DNA of 64,000 bases, taken from assembly GCA_965230525.1 (NCBI GenBank), contig OZ246008.1, positions 2,790,001-2,854,000 on the forward strand, in the 5' to 3' direction. The notes beneath the pieces were generated by a model. It saw nothing but the letters and a program-made list of their open reading frames with translations, was not told the origin of the DNA and ran no database searches. The translations under genes and the position numbers were made by a program. This document shows positions 46,689-55,846 of this stretch, piece after piece. The stretch's first letter is position 1; each line of letters starts with the position of its first letter. The DNA comes from GCA-002733465 sp965230525. Its GTDB lineage: Bacteria; Pseudomonadota; Gammaproteobacteria; Enterobacterales; Kangiellaceae.

Positions 46689-48644
46689 ATGAGAATGACT
46701 ATGCGTAACCCAATAAAAATCTTAACGCCAATGATCCTAGGCCTTCTGCTTGTGGTTGGCTGTAATGAGTCGCAAAATGCGCAAGATTCAAACAAGCCGG
46801 TGAATAGCTCCACGAAGCAAGTTAAAAACCAACCTACGGAAGTAGCAGGCGCTCAAGAGAACGGCAAACCTGTTATCTACCAAGTCTTTACTCGTTTATT
46901 TGGCAATCAAAAAAGCACCAACAAACCGTGGGGAACCATCGAGGAAAATGGTGTCGGTAAATTTAATGACTTTACACCACTTGCCCTCGAGAAGATTAAA
47001 GAGTTTGGTGTCAGCCATATTTGGTATACCGGTGTGCCCCATCATGCGGTGATTCGAGACTATACTGAATACGGCATCAGTTTAGACGACCCCGATGTGG
47101 TTAAAGGGCGAGCGGGCTCACCTTATGCGGTTAAGGACTATTACAATGTTAATCCTGATCTCGCCATCAATCCGGAAAATCGATTAGAAGAATTTAAACA
47201 ATTAATAGCTCGCACTCATGATGCGGGGATGAAAGTCATCATTGATATCGTTCCTAACCATGTCGCCAGAAATTATCAGTCACAATCAAAGCCCGAGGGT
47301 GTTACTGATTTTGGTGAAAATGACAACACCAAGGTAGAGTACGCGCGTGATAATAACTTTTACTATATTGTCGGTGAATCCTTTAAAGTCCCCGCATCCA
47401 AAAACGGTTACCAGCCACTTAACGGTGAAAGTCACCCCCTAGCAGATAATCTATTTGAAGAAAGCCCCGCTAAATGGACGGGCAACGGCGCTCGTAAGGC
47501 GCAACCGGATATTAATGACTGGTATGAAACGGTTAAAGTTAACTATGGTGTTAAGCCTGATGGCAGTCTTGATTTTGTGCGTTTGCCTAAGGGGTTTGAA
47601 AACAAAAGTGCAGCTGAGCATTTTGTTTTTTGGCAAGACAAATCCGTTCCAGATTCATGGGGAAAATTTAAGCAAATCGTTTTGTATTGGCTCGACTTGG
47701 GAGTTGATGGCTTTCGGTTTGATATGGCCGAAATGGTTCCAGTTGAGTTTTGGAGCTACCTGAATAGCGCAATTAAACACCACAACCCACAGGCGACCTT
47801 AATTGCTGAAGTCTATAACCCCAGTTTGTACCGCGATTATATTAAGCTCGGAAAGATGGATTTCCTTTATGATAAAGTCGATTTTTATGACACTCTAAAA
47901 CTTATAATGCAGGGAAAGTCTAAGACTTCAAATTTACTTCCAATTATCGAACGATACCAAGATATCGATCCACACATGCTCCACTTTTTAGAAAACCACG
48001 ATGAACAGCGAATTGCCTCCAAGCCCTTCGCCGGAGATGCCAATAAAGGTAAGCCTGCAATGGTAGTTTCAAGTTTAGTCGGCAAAGGTCCTAATCTATT
48101 ATACTTTGCGCAAGCGCTTGGCGAGCCGGGCGATGGCGAGGCTGGATTCGGTGACCCAACACGAACTACAATTTTTGATTATTGGGGGGTCCCTAGCTTA
48201 CAGCGATGGATGAATGGTGGTAAGTTTGATGGTGGTCAATCGACCGAATTAGAAAAAGCATTACGTCAATTTTACGTAGACCTACTCAATTTTAGCGCGA
48301 CTAATTCAGCTTTTAACGGCGAGTTTTTTAATTTACACCGCTTCAATCTGGCGCAGTCAAAAGAGTACGACGAATCTTTGTTTTCATTTGCACGTTGGGA
48401 TGATAACAATCACGTTATTGTTGTCAGTAATTTTTCTGCTATTAATGAATATAAGTTGCAACTGGAAATACCCAAAGAATTATTGCGACAATGGCAAATT
48501 TCATCATCAATGTCGATTCCACTCAAGGACGCGTTAGCACCTCAAGTGGCTGAGTCTGCGCAGCTTAAAGTGGAAGCCGACCTAGGAAAAATCCAATTGG
48601 AATTAAAACCTTTAGAGTCTAAAGTATTTCACTTTAAAAAATAA
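46689..48644 (+). CDS. GH13 alpha-amylase lipoprotein
   Basis: 651 residues. A lipobox LVVGC (lipidated C25; C24-C26 depending on start) is followed by a Ser/Thr/Gln/Asn linker and the GH13 barrel: IDIVPNHVARN (region I), nucleophile D345 (GFRFD), acid/base E374 (IAEV) and D438 (ENHD), then a beta domain. The residues between regions I and II are long (about 100), including FYYIVGESF. It resembles alpha-amylases of marine Bacteroidetes and Gammaproteobacteria active on starch at the cell surface. Three ATGs lie within the first five codons; ribosome site is weak. The esterase gene follows 13 bases on. Confidence 0.9.
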   Translation: MRMTMRNPIKILTPMILGLLLVVGCNESQNAQDSNKPVNSSTKQVKNQPTEVAGAQENGKPVIYQVFTRLFGNQKSTNKPWGTIEENGVGKFNDFTPLALEKIKEFGVSHIWYTGVPHHAVIRDYTEYGISLDDPDVVKGRAGSPYAVKDYYNVNPDLAINPENRLEEFKQLIARTHDAGMKVIIDIVPNHVARNYQSQSKPEGVTDFGENDNTKVEYARDNNFYYIVGESFKVPASKNGYQPLNGESHPLADNLFEESPAKWTGNGARKAQPDINDWYETVKVNYGVKPDGSLDFVRLPKGFENKSAAEHFVFWQDKSVPDSWGKFKQIVLYWLDLGVDGFRFDMAEMVPVEFWSYLNSAIKHHNPQATLIAEVYNPSLYRDYIKLGKMDFLYDKVDFYDTLKLIMQGKSKTSNLLPIIERYQDIDPHMLHFLENHDEQRIASKPFAGDANKGKPAMVVSSLVGKGPNLLYFAQALGEPGDGEAGFGDPTRTTIFDYWGVPSLQRWMNGGKFDGGQSTELEKALRQFYVDLLNFSATNSAFNGEFFNLHRFNLAQSKEYDESLFSFARWDDNNHVIVVSNFSAINEYKLQLEIPKELLRQWQISSSMSIPLKDALAPQVAESAQLKVEADLGKIQLELKPLESKVFHFKK

Positions 48645-48657
48645 TCGGGGAGTCTCT

Positions 48658-49524
48658 ATGAAACAATATCATCGATTATTCAGAGCCGGACGTAAAAGAT
48701 GGAACAGCGCTTTGATATTGTGCTTTCTATTAAGCGCCTGTCAATCGGAAGAGCCTAGGCTCCCCAGTGCAAGCGAAAACGTTTATCTACTCGATAATCA
48801 ATTGGTCATCCCTGGTGTTAATCGGCAACGAAAAATTAGATTGTATTTACCGCCGGACTACCAACAATCTCAACGCGCTTATCCGGTCCTCTACATGCAT
48901 GATGGCCAAAATCTTTTTGATGATTCCACCTCTTACGCAGGCGAGTGGGGTGTCGACGAAACACTCGATAAGTTGCATCAACAAGGAAAACTCTCACTGA
49001 TTGTGGTTGGAATCGATAATGGCGAAGACAAGCGAATGAATGAGCTGAGCCCCTGGCCTAACTCAGATTATGGAACAGCTGAAGGGGGTCACTATATGAA
49101 ATTTATTGTTGATGTGGTGAAGCCGTACATCGATAGTAATTATAGGACCCTTGCCGATGTCAATAATACGGCAATCATGGGGAGTTCAATGGGCGGTTTA
49201 ATATCCCACTATGGTATCTTCGAGTATTCAGAAGTTTTCTCTAAGGCCGGAATTTTTTCGCCTTCGTATTGGTACTCTGATAAAGTTTATGAGTTTACAG
49301 ATTCTAAAAAGCTCAATCCCAGCGCGCGTCTATTTTTCTTAATGGGAGAAAAGGAAGGGGTCGATATGGTTTCCGACATGAACAGAATGATCGCGCAAAT
49401 CAAAAAGCAGGGATTGTCTGAAACTCAAATATCCGCAAGCACCATTAAAGGTGGAGAGCATCACGAATCTTTTTGGCGGGCTCATTTTGAAAGAGCAATT
49501 TTGTGGCTTTTTAAAGCAAAGTGA
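48658..49524 (+). CDS. Alpha/beta-hydrolase lipoprotein (esterase family)
   Basis: 288 residues with a lipobox LLSAC (C28). Serine hydrolase of the esterase-D-like (PF00756) group: nucleophile S177 in GSSMGG, likely catalytic His in GGEHHE (H268 or H269), and an acidic residue near GEKEG. The HDGQNLFDD segment is shared with enterochelin-esterase and feruloyl/acetyl esterase relatives. GGGGAG ribosome site, 13 bases after the amylase, so one operon. It may remove acyl groups from starch or other polysaccharides; substrate is unknown. A similar protein is often found near amylases in marine bacteria, which I state from memory. Confidence 0.85.
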   Translation: MKQYHRLFRAGRKRWNSALILCFLLSACQSEEPRLPSASENVYLLDNQLVIPGVNRQRKIRLYLPPDYQQSQRAYPVLYMHDGQNLFDDSTSYAGEWGVDETLDKLHQQGKLSLIVVGIDNGEDKRMNELSPWPNSDYGTAEGGHYMKFIVDVVKPYIDSNYRTLADVNNTAIMGSSMGGLISHYGIFEYSEVFSKAGIFSPSYWYSDKVYEFTDSKKLNPSARLFFLMGEKEGVDMVSDMNRMIAQIKKQGLSETQISASTIKGGEHHESFWRAHFERAILWLFKAK

Positions 49525-49652
49525 AGTGCAAATCTATCATTGTAAGCGACTAAAAACGACTCATTACAGCGGTAAAATTTTAACGTCGCTAATTCAACCC
49601 AAGCCTGCTAACATCGAAGCATTATTTATTTCTTTGAACTTAATGCCTAAAA

Positions 49653-50144
49653 ATGCCGCAACTCACTTTTCGCCAAGCGCAGCCTGATGACTTAGATCGC
49701 TGTTATTTAATCGAAACGGAAGCATATGCCGGAGACGAAGCGGCTAGCAAAGATAAAATTCTCAAGCGGATTCAATTGTATCCGCAAGGGTTTTTAATCC
49801 TCGAGAATTCGAAAGAAATTATCGGTTTTATAAATTGCGGTGCCGCCGATCAAGTCACGCTTTCCGATGAGTCATTTAAGGAACTGATTGGGCATCACGA
49901 CGATGGAAAAATAATCGTAATTATGTCGGTCGTTACCCATCCAGATTATCAACGACAGGGCATGGCTAGCCGGTTAATGATTGAGTTCATCAAGCGAATG
50001 CGTGGCATGGGTAAGCAAAAAATCATGTTAATCTGTCAAACAGAATTAATTCCTATGTATGCTCGTTTCGGTTTTGTGGACTTGGGCCCTTCAGAATCAG
50101 AACATGGGGGATTAAGCTGGCATGAGATGGAAATGCTACTTTGA
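49653..50144 (+). CDS. GNAT-family N-acetyltransferase
   Basis: 163 residues covering a whole GNAT domain: N-terminal beta strand (LTFRQAQPDDLDRCYLIE), the acetyl-CoA site QRQGMASRLM (about 108-117, the Q/RxxGxG/A motif) preceded by VVTHPDY, and a C-terminal MYARFGFVDLG motif. It is closest in style to arylalkylamine-type acetyltransferases. Acceptor unknown. Ribosome site is not obvious. It stands 128 bases after the starch operon and appears unrelated to it. Confidence 0.85.
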   Translation: MPQLTFRQAQPDDLDRCYLIETEAYAGDEAASKDKILKRIQLYPQGFLILENSKEIIGFINCGAADQVTLSDESFKELIGHHDDGKIIVIMSVVTHPDYQRQGMASRLMIEFIKRMRGMGKQKIMLICQTELIPMYARFGFVDLGPSESEHGGLSWHEMEMLL

Positions 50145-50171
50145 TATTTACTAATAGAGCATTGATATTTA

Positions 50172-50208
50172 TTAGTTGCTAGTTGCTAGTTGCTAGTTGC
50201 TAGTTGCT
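50172..50208. repeat. Heptanucleotide tandem repeat
   Basis: TAGTTGC repeated five times. The reverse complement, GCAACTA, recurs singly and in variants in the mosaics at 62300-62420 and 63270-63600. It lies between the GNAT gene and tRNA-Val. About 50278-50310 also holds CTCCGTGTT-CTCCGTGCC-TCTGT, another short imperfect repeat. Confidence 0.8.
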
Positions 50209-50375
50209 CGCGTGGAAAATTTAAGAGTTTACACATTTTCTTGAATAGGTAATTTATGGCATGAGTCAATTGAGTGTTTTTCCTCCGTGTTCTCCGTGCC
50301 TCTGTACCCACAGCGCTGCGCGGGGCAAGCTTTGGTGAATAGTCTTTTGAATTTGCTTGATTTTCCAACAGGCAC

Positions 50376-50400
50376 AAAAAAGCCCGCATAAATGCAGGCT
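50376..50400 (-). terminator. Terminator of tRNA-Val
   Basis: On the minus strand AGCCTGCA, loop, TGCGGGCT then TTTTTT. It begins 13 bases past the CCA end of the tRNA. Stem has one mismatch. Confidence 0.8.
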
Positions 50401-50412
50401 TTTTGGTAAATA

Positions 50413-50488
50413 TGGTGGGACTTAGTGGGCTCGAACCACTGACCCTCGCCTTGTAAGGGCGATGCTCTCCCAACTGAGCTAAAGTCCC
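50413..50488 (-). tRNA. tRNA-Val(UAC)
   Basis: 76 nt including an encoded CCA. Acceptor stem GGGACTT / AAGTCCC, D-arm AGCTCAGTTGGGAGAGC, anticodon loop CTTACAA (anticodon TAC) on stem TCGCC / GGCGA, T-arm with GTTCGAGCC. It closely resembles E. coli valT-type genes. A spurious 112-codon ORF covers the same bases and should be ignored. Confidence 0.97.
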
Positions 50489-50533
50489 ACGGATTCTTTC
50501 AAGAGTCATGGATGTCTCTCTCAAGAGGTGCGC

Positions 50534-50562
50534 ATTCTAGTGGCAATTTTATACTCGGTCAA
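50534..50562 (-). promoter_or_regulatory. Sigma-70 promoter of tRNA-Val
   Basis: Minus strand: TTGACC, exactly 17 bases, TAGAAT, followed by a GC-rich discriminator (GCGCACC), the usual form for a stable-RNA promoter. Predicted start near 50526, about 38 bases before the mature tRNA. Confidence 0.8.
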
Positions 50563-50595
50563 CCCCTAATTTAATTATTTTTTCTCGCCTCGATT

Positions 50596-50604
50596 TGTTA
50601 GAAT
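50596..50604 (+). promoter_or_regulatory. Extended -10 promoter element of gltX
   Basis: TGTTAGAAT, that is TGn followed by TAGAAT, 40 bases before the gltX ATG; the -35 region is only T-rich. This promoter is back to back with the tRNA-Val promoter. Confidence 0.55.
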
Positions 50605-50644
50605 AGCGGCCGAATTTTGGCAACTATCAACAAGCGATATCCTC

Positions 50645-52063
50645 ATGTCCGTAAAAACTCGTTTTGCACCTTCACCTACCGGTTATTTGCACGTCGGCGG
50701 AGCGCGAACTGCGCTTTATTGTTGGCTGCACGCTAAAGCCAATCAAGGGCAATTTGTCCTCAGAATTGAAGACACCGATTTAGAACGCTCCACACCCGAA
50801 GCTGTTCAGGCTATTTTGGACGGTATGAAATGGCTCGAGCTAGACTGGGATGAAGGGCCGATTTATCAGACTCACCGTTTTGAGCGATACAAGCAAGTCA
50901 TTCAACAGCTTGGTGACGATGGCCATGCTTACCCCTGCTTTTGTTCTCGTGAAAGATTGGATAAATTGCGCGAAGATCAAATGAATAGTAAGCAAAAGCC
51001 ACGATATGATGGTAAATGTCGAGATCTTGCGGCTTCGGATATTGATCTCAGTAAAGATCATGTTATTCGGTTTAAAAATCCGCTGGAAGGCGAAGTGAGC
51101 TTCAATGATGTCGTTAAGGGGAAGGTAACCTTTAGTAACGCCGAATTGGACGACTTAATCATCGCGCGTACCGACGGTTCACCCACTTATAACTTTACCG
51201 TGGTAATTGATGATTTAGATATGGGGATCACTCAGGTGTTAAGAGGTGATGATCACCTCAATAACACGCCACGCCAAATCAACATTTTTAAGGCGCTGGG
51301 TGCGCAATACCCAGAATATGGCCATGTTCCGATGATATTAGGCGATGATGGCAAAAAACTCTCAAAACGACATGGTGCTGTGAGTGTCATGCAATATCGC
51401 GATGAAGGCTTCTTACCCCACGCGGTGCTTAATTACTTGGTTCGATTAGGCTGGTCGCATGGCGATCAGGAAATATTCTCCATAGATGAAATGAAAACCT
51501 TGTTCGATATTAATCAAATTAACAAAGCGCCTTCGGCGTTTAATACTGACAAGTTAAAATGGCTTAATCAACAATATATAAAATCCACGCCAGTGGCGGA
51601 ATTATTACCTCACCTTCAATGGCACCTCGATAAACAAGGTGTTGATTTAAACGATGGACCCGCAATCGATGGACTGATCCCTGAATTTTCAGAACGATCG
51701 CAAACGTTAGTTGAGCTAGTGAGTGCAATTAAACCCTATTATTGTGAGTTTGATGCGTTTGATGAAAAGGCTGCTAAAAAGCATTTACGACCAGTAGCTA
51801 AGCCTGCGCTTGAGTTGATCCAACAAAAATTAGCTGACATCGACGTATGGCAAGCTGAAGCGATCCAAAACGCTGTCAATCAAACGGCAGAAGAGCTGGA
51901 GATTGGTATGGGTAAAGTCGGAATGCCGTTACGGGTGGCTGCCACCGGTGGTGGAATGTCACCGGCCATCGATTTAACTTTAATGTGGGTTGGTAAACAA
52001 CGCACTTTGGCTCGAATAGAGCGTGCTTTGGCATTTATCCAACAGCGTGAAGCGCAAGCGTAA
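50645..52063 (+). CDS. gltX: Glutamyl-tRNA synthetase
   Basis: 472 residues, class I synthetase. The HIGH-type signature reads PSPTGYLHVGG (about 9-19) and the KMSKS equivalent is KLSKRHG (about 237-243), both typical of GluRS. The zinc-binding cysteine region around CFCSRERL is present, as in the E. coli enzyme. It charges tRNA-Glu in the cytoplasm. It lies divergent to the tRNA-Val gene, a common gammaproteobacterial neighbourhood. Confidence 0.97.
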   Translation: MSVKTRFAPSPTGYLHVGGARTALYCWLHAKANQGQFVLRIEDTDLERSTPEAVQAILDGMKWLELDWDEGPIYQTHRFERYKQVIQQLGDDGHAYPCFCSRERLDKLREDQMNSKQKPRYDGKCRDLAASDIDLSKDHVIRFKNPLEGEVSFNDVVKGKVTFSNAELDDLIIARTDGSPTYNFTVVIDDLDMGITQVLRGDDHLNNTPRQINIFKALGAQYPEYGHVPMILGDDGKKLSKRHGAVSVMQYRDEGFLPHAVLNYLVRLGWSHGDQEIFSIDEMKTLFDINQINKAPSAFNTDKLKWLNQQYIKSTPVAELLPHLQWHLDKQGVDLNDGPAIDGLIPEFSERSQTLVELVSAIKPYYCEFDAFDEKAAKKHLRPVAKPALELIQQKLADIDVWQAEAIQNAVNQTAEELEIGMGKVGMPLRVAATGGGMSPAIDLTLMWVGKQRTLARIERALAFIQQREAQA

Positions 52064-52261
52064 CAACGCAAAAAACCGGGTTGGCTGGAAAATAATTGCT
52101 GGTCAACCCATTCAATAGCAGTTAGTTTGAATTAGCTCTCAGTTGAAATTTGTAAAGCATGGCAAAATCCATATCCTTCAAGTGCTTGCGATAAAAACAA
52201 GCCTTTGAACAGAGATTTTGCAATCACGTTATAAATAATAACCGAAGGACTGATAAAAATT

Positions 52262-53119
52262 ATGATTGCTCAGCAACAAGCATCGATAGTAACCAGCCTC
52301 CGATGGCTGATCATCGCGTTAATTGCCGCCAGTTTATGTTTGCCGACCACTAAGCTGACGGCCAAACAACCGCTACTGCAAATATTTACCGAAAATCCGC
52401 AGCAGGGCAGTCTTATTGTTGGACGTGTGCTGGTGGACGGTGAGGTCTATTTCCAAGGTAAAAAGCTCGCTTTAACCGAAACCGGAGAGTTTGTTTTTGG
52501 GGTGGGGCGAGACAGCCAATTAGCGTTAGAACTTGAAGTAAAACAAGCATCAAAGGTCGATAAATTTCCCTTAAGCATCGCCAAACGCGAATGGAAAATC
52601 GAGCGAGTCGATGGCTTGCCACCGAGTAAGGTTAACCCAACTTCAAAAGAGACACTGGCGCGGATTAAAAAAGAAGCCGCCATGGTAAGACAAGCCCGCC
52701 AAGAAACTAGTTTTCAAACCGCTTTTATGATGCAGTTTATTAAACCGGCTGAAGGGCGGATTTCTGGAGTCTATGGTAGCCAACGCGTGCTTAATGGCGA
52801 CCCAAAGCGCCCACACTACGGCTTAGATATCGCCAATAAGGTCGGCACCGCAATCATTGCACCAGCGGATGGCGTGGTGACCCTCGCCGAGCCTGATTTA
52901 TTTTATTCTGGTGGTACGGTGATCATCGATCACGGTTATGGAATATCTTCAACTTATATTCATTTGAGTCGAATCGACGTGAAAGCTGGTCAGGAACTGA
53001 AGCAAGGCGAAGTAATCGGCGGCATGGGGGCTACCGGTAGGGCGACAGGCTCGCATTTAGATTGGCGTCTTAATTGGTACAACGTGCGCTTAGACCCCCA
53101 ATTGCTGCTAGCCCAGTAA
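52262..53119 (+). CDS. M23-family (LytM) peptidase, exported
   Basis: 285 residues. A membrane-spanning or signal segment (about 14-33) is followed by a beta-rich N-terminal part and the LytM domain from about 165. Zinc ligands of the first motif, HYGLD (H and D), are present, but the second motif, normally HxH, reads HLDW, so one ligand position is Asp. A variant of this kind may be general in this subgroup or may mean a regulator without activity. It should act on, or control enzymes acting on, peptidoglycan in the periplasm. Monocistronic, 198 bases after gltX. Confidence 0.85.
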   Translation: MIAQQQASIVTSLRWLIIALIAASLCLPTTKLTAKQPLLQIFTENPQQGSLIVGRVLVDGEVYFQGKKLALTETGEFVFGVGRDSQLALELEVKQASKVDKFPLSIAKREWKIERVDGLPPSKVNPTSKETLARIKKEAAMVRQARQETSFQTAFMMQFIKPAEGRISGVYGSQRVLNGDPKRPHYGLDIANKVGTAIIAPADGVVTLAEPDLFYSGGTVIIDHGYGISSTYIHLSRIDVKAGQELKQGEVIGGMGATGRATGSHLDWRLNWYNVRLDPQLLLAQ

Positions 53120-53524
53120 TCTCTGTGCTCTGGTCAATCATTTAACCGCTAATTTAACCGATGAGCGACTCTGTCCCATCCTCAGGCTGACGCCGAGGCG
53201 ATTTATCGGCGTAACTACTATTCAATGACTATAATTGAATCTAGCCATAAGGGAGGCTGTTGGCCGGCTTAGGCTTGGTTTTTGTGAAGCGGTTCGTTAT
53301 GCTCGCACTCAGAGCGACTAAAATGTTAGCAGAAGCGTGATTAGCTGGGTTTAACAAGGTCAACGGGCCAATTCTTGCGAACAATCACGGTTTTAGCGAC
53401 CAACTTGGGCTAGATTTAAAAGGTTAACATGACCGTTTCGGTGATCGACCGTAATTTAAATAATCAAAATTCAAAGAAGTAAACATTAGGCTTTCCATGG
53501 AAACAGCAAAAGGTAATTGGTTTT
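53120..53524. other. Intergenic region, no gene seen
   Basis: 405 bases between the M23 peptidase and the beta-barrel gene. No ORF of note. The only structure I see is the short inverted repeat CGCCGA / TCGGCG at 53191-53211, without a T-run. Confidence 0.6.
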
Positions 53525-54703
53525 ATGCACAGTAGGCTTATCGGTAAACTAGCCAAGATTTCTATGGTTTGCAGTGTGTTATTCACCACACCATTGGCTA
53601 TGGCGGCAGATAAAAACATGTTTAATGCCACAGCCACTTATGGACTAGACGACAACCCTCACGAACTTTCCGAAACCTATAAACCCGAAGAAGCGGTTAA
53701 TTTTCTTAAAGGTGATTTCAAATTTGCGACCCAGCTGTTTGAGGTTTTAGATGTCAAAGCCAATATCACTAAAGTTCAGTACGACGACGATCCGCGAGCA
53801 GACCGTTATTACGGTAGTGCCGAGTTAAGGTTGAAAGATCTATTTTCCATCGGCGAGCAGAATTTTAAATATCAAATAGCTGCCGATTATCAGTTTGAAG
53901 ACAAAACTTATGTTAATAAACGAACCGGCTTTGTCGGTGTGTTTGCTGGCGAGTCCATTGCGGATCGCTATGATTACGACCAACAAAGCTATTTTGCCGA
54001 ATTGATCTATTTGCACAATGATATCTTCGAATACGGCGCGTCATACCAACAACGCAGCAAGAGCTTTGAAACAATCGATATTCCCGGGCTTGCCAATCTC
54101 GACTACGATCACCAAAAGTTTACTGCCGGATTCGAATACAAAGCGTCCAGTCTTGGGCGGTTTTTTATGAACGGCACCTTCAAACAACGAGAATATTTAG
54201 ATCGCCGTGGAATCGATTTAGAAAGCGGTAACCCAATCGTCGACACAGACCTTGTGTTTAACTATTCGATCTTAAATTTAGGTTATATTTACCAGCCAAA
54301 TGAAGACACGCGCTGGCGCTATACCTACAATTATACCGAACGAAGAGATACAGTAACCGGTTATTATAACGCCACCGGCGGCTTTCTTGGCATGGCTGCG
54401 GTTCATCGAATTAGCGATTACCAATTTCTTAATGCCAGTGTTAAATATTTAAAATTTTCTTTGGTAAACCAAATCGAATCACAAGTTGATCCCGATGCCA
54501 TGCCCGAAACCTACGAAGACGATCAACGCGAACGCCAAGGCGTTACCATTAACTTGGGTTATGAGTGGATCTTTGCCACTCTTTACGACACTAACATTGC
54601 CCTTTATGTAGAGTTAGAGCATTCTAACTTTGAAAATGTTGATGATTTTTATACCCATGAAAAAAGTAGTGCGAGTCTTGGGTTTAGGTGGTCGGCTTTG
54701 TAG
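53525..54703 (+). CDS. Outer-membrane beta-barrel protein of unknown function
   Basis: 392 residues with a signal peptide (hydrophobic about 13-27, cleavage AMA-AD). The mature protein is a series of amphipathic strands alternating with charged turns (YGSAELRLKD, KYQIAADYQF, FAELIYLHN, YGASYQQRS and similar), as in putative outer-membrane or exopolysaccharide-export barrel proteins. No conserved enzyme motif seen. The last strand reads SASLGFRWSAL, which does not end in the usual Phe. Lone gene between two long non-coding stretches. Confidence 0.75.
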   Translation: MHSRLIGKLAKISMVCSVLFTTPLAMAADKNMFNATATYGLDDNPHELSETYKPEEAVNFLKGDFKFATQLFEVLDVKANITKVQYDDDPRADRYYGSAELRLKDLFSIGEQNFKYQIAADYQFEDKTYVNKRTGFVGVFAGESIADRYDYDQQSYFAELIYLHNDIFEYGASYQQRSKSFETIDIPGLANLDYDHQKFTAGFEYKASSLGRFFMNGTFKQREYLDRRGIDLESGNPIVDTDLVFNYSILNLGYIYQPNEDTRWRYTYNYTERRDTVTGYYNATGGFLGMAAVHRISDYQFLNASVKYLKFSLVNQIESQVDPDAMPETYEDDQRERQGVTINLGYEWIFATLYDTNIALYVELEHSNFENVDDFYTHEKSSASLGFRWSAL

Positions 54704-54730
54704 TTTTAGGTTTTAGGTTTTAGGTTTTGG
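54704..54730. repeat. Heptanucleotide tandem repeat TTTTAGG
   Basis: Three exact TTTTAGG copies plus a partial one, starting at the base after the stop codon of the barrel gene. Followed by AACTCGCAACTCG, another 7-base periodic stretch. Related on the reverse strand to CCAAAACCTAA at 62390 and 63570. Confidence 0.8.
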
Positions 54731-54800
54731 AAATGAGTTGCTGGTAACTCGCAACTCGTTTCAGTTGGTTAAGGCGAGGGGGCGCTTTTCTAGGAAAAGG

Positions 54801-55846
54801 CTTTTTATGCCAAAGGCGTTTCGCACCGCTTTGCTTGCGTGCGACATACTTTTGTTAGAAGACAAAAGTATGCAAAAGCTTCTTTCGTTGAAACGAGCGC
54901 AACTGGGTGTGCGGGACGTTTTGATTTCTAAAACAGGAGCGTAGTTGTTTTCAGCGCCCATCGGGCGGAAAAGAACTCGCTGTACTCAAACACCTTTTCC
55001 ACTGATCCGATGGACATGGGGAAGCCAGGTTGCTCGAAGCCACTGGGCGAAAACATAAAAAGCCTAATCCATTACGAAGACAGAGTTTTGTCGCTGCTCT
55101 AAGGCTTTCAATAAGTGTTAAAGTAATGGCCGCTAGGCCGGTAAAACAAGGTTTTTTATGCCAAAGGCGTTTCGCACCGCTTTGCTTGCGTGCGACATAC
55201 TTTTGTTAGAAGACAAAAGTATGCAAAAGCTTCTTTTGTTGAAACGAGCGCAAATGGGTGTGCGGGACGTTTTGATTTCTAAAACAGGAGCGTAGTTGTT
55301 TTCAGCGTCCATCGGGCGGAAAAGAACTCGCTGTGCTCAAACACCTTTTCCACTGATCCGATGGACATGGGGAAGCCGGGGTTGCTCGTAGCCACTGGGC
55401 GAAAACCTAAAAAGCCTAATCCATTACGAAAACAGAGTTTTGTCGCTGCTCTAAGGCGTTCTATAAGTGTTAAAGTGATAGCCGCTAGGCGGGTAAAACA
55501 AGGTTTTTATGCCAAAGGCGTTTCGCACCGCTTTGCTTGCGTGCGACACACTTTTGTTAGAAGACAAAAGTATGCAAAAGCTTCTTTTGTTGAAACGAGC
55601 GCAAGTGGGTGTGCGGGACGTTTTGATTTCTAAAAAAGGAGCGTACTTGTTTTCAGCGCCCATCGGGCGGAAAAGAACTCGCTGTGCTCAAACACCTTTT
55701 CCACTGATCCGATGGACATGGGGAAGCCGGGTTGCTCGAAGCCACTGGGCGAAAACATAAAAAGCCTAAGTCCATTACGAAAACAGAGTTTTGTCGCCGC
55801 TCTAAGGCTTTCTATAGGTGTTAAAGTGATAGCCGCTAGGCGGTGA
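54801..55846. repeat. Three tandem 351-bp repeats with internal hairpin
   Basis: Units run from about 54801, 55152 and 55503; the ATG-containing TTTTTATGCCAAAGG mark is at 54807, 55158 and 55509, giving a strict 351-bp period. Each unit holds the inverted repeat CATACTTTTGT-TAGAAG-ACAAAAGTATG (11-bp arms; at 54845-54872 in the first unit, with one mismatch in the third) and ends in GCCGCTAGGCGG. Units differ by scattered point changes and one-base indels. Several ORFs of 60-90 codons appear on both strands in all copies. None resembles a known protein, and frames shift between copies, so I treat them as non-coding. Confidence 0.85.

Noticed and set aside
50186..50524. 112-codon minus-strand ORF
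   Set aside because: It reads through tRNA-Val, its terminator and the heptamer repeat; a well-known type of false gene.
54738..55760. Several ORFs of 60-90 codons in the 351-bp repeats, on both strands
   Set aside because: Frames and lengths change between copies and no ribosome sites or recognisable domains are present.
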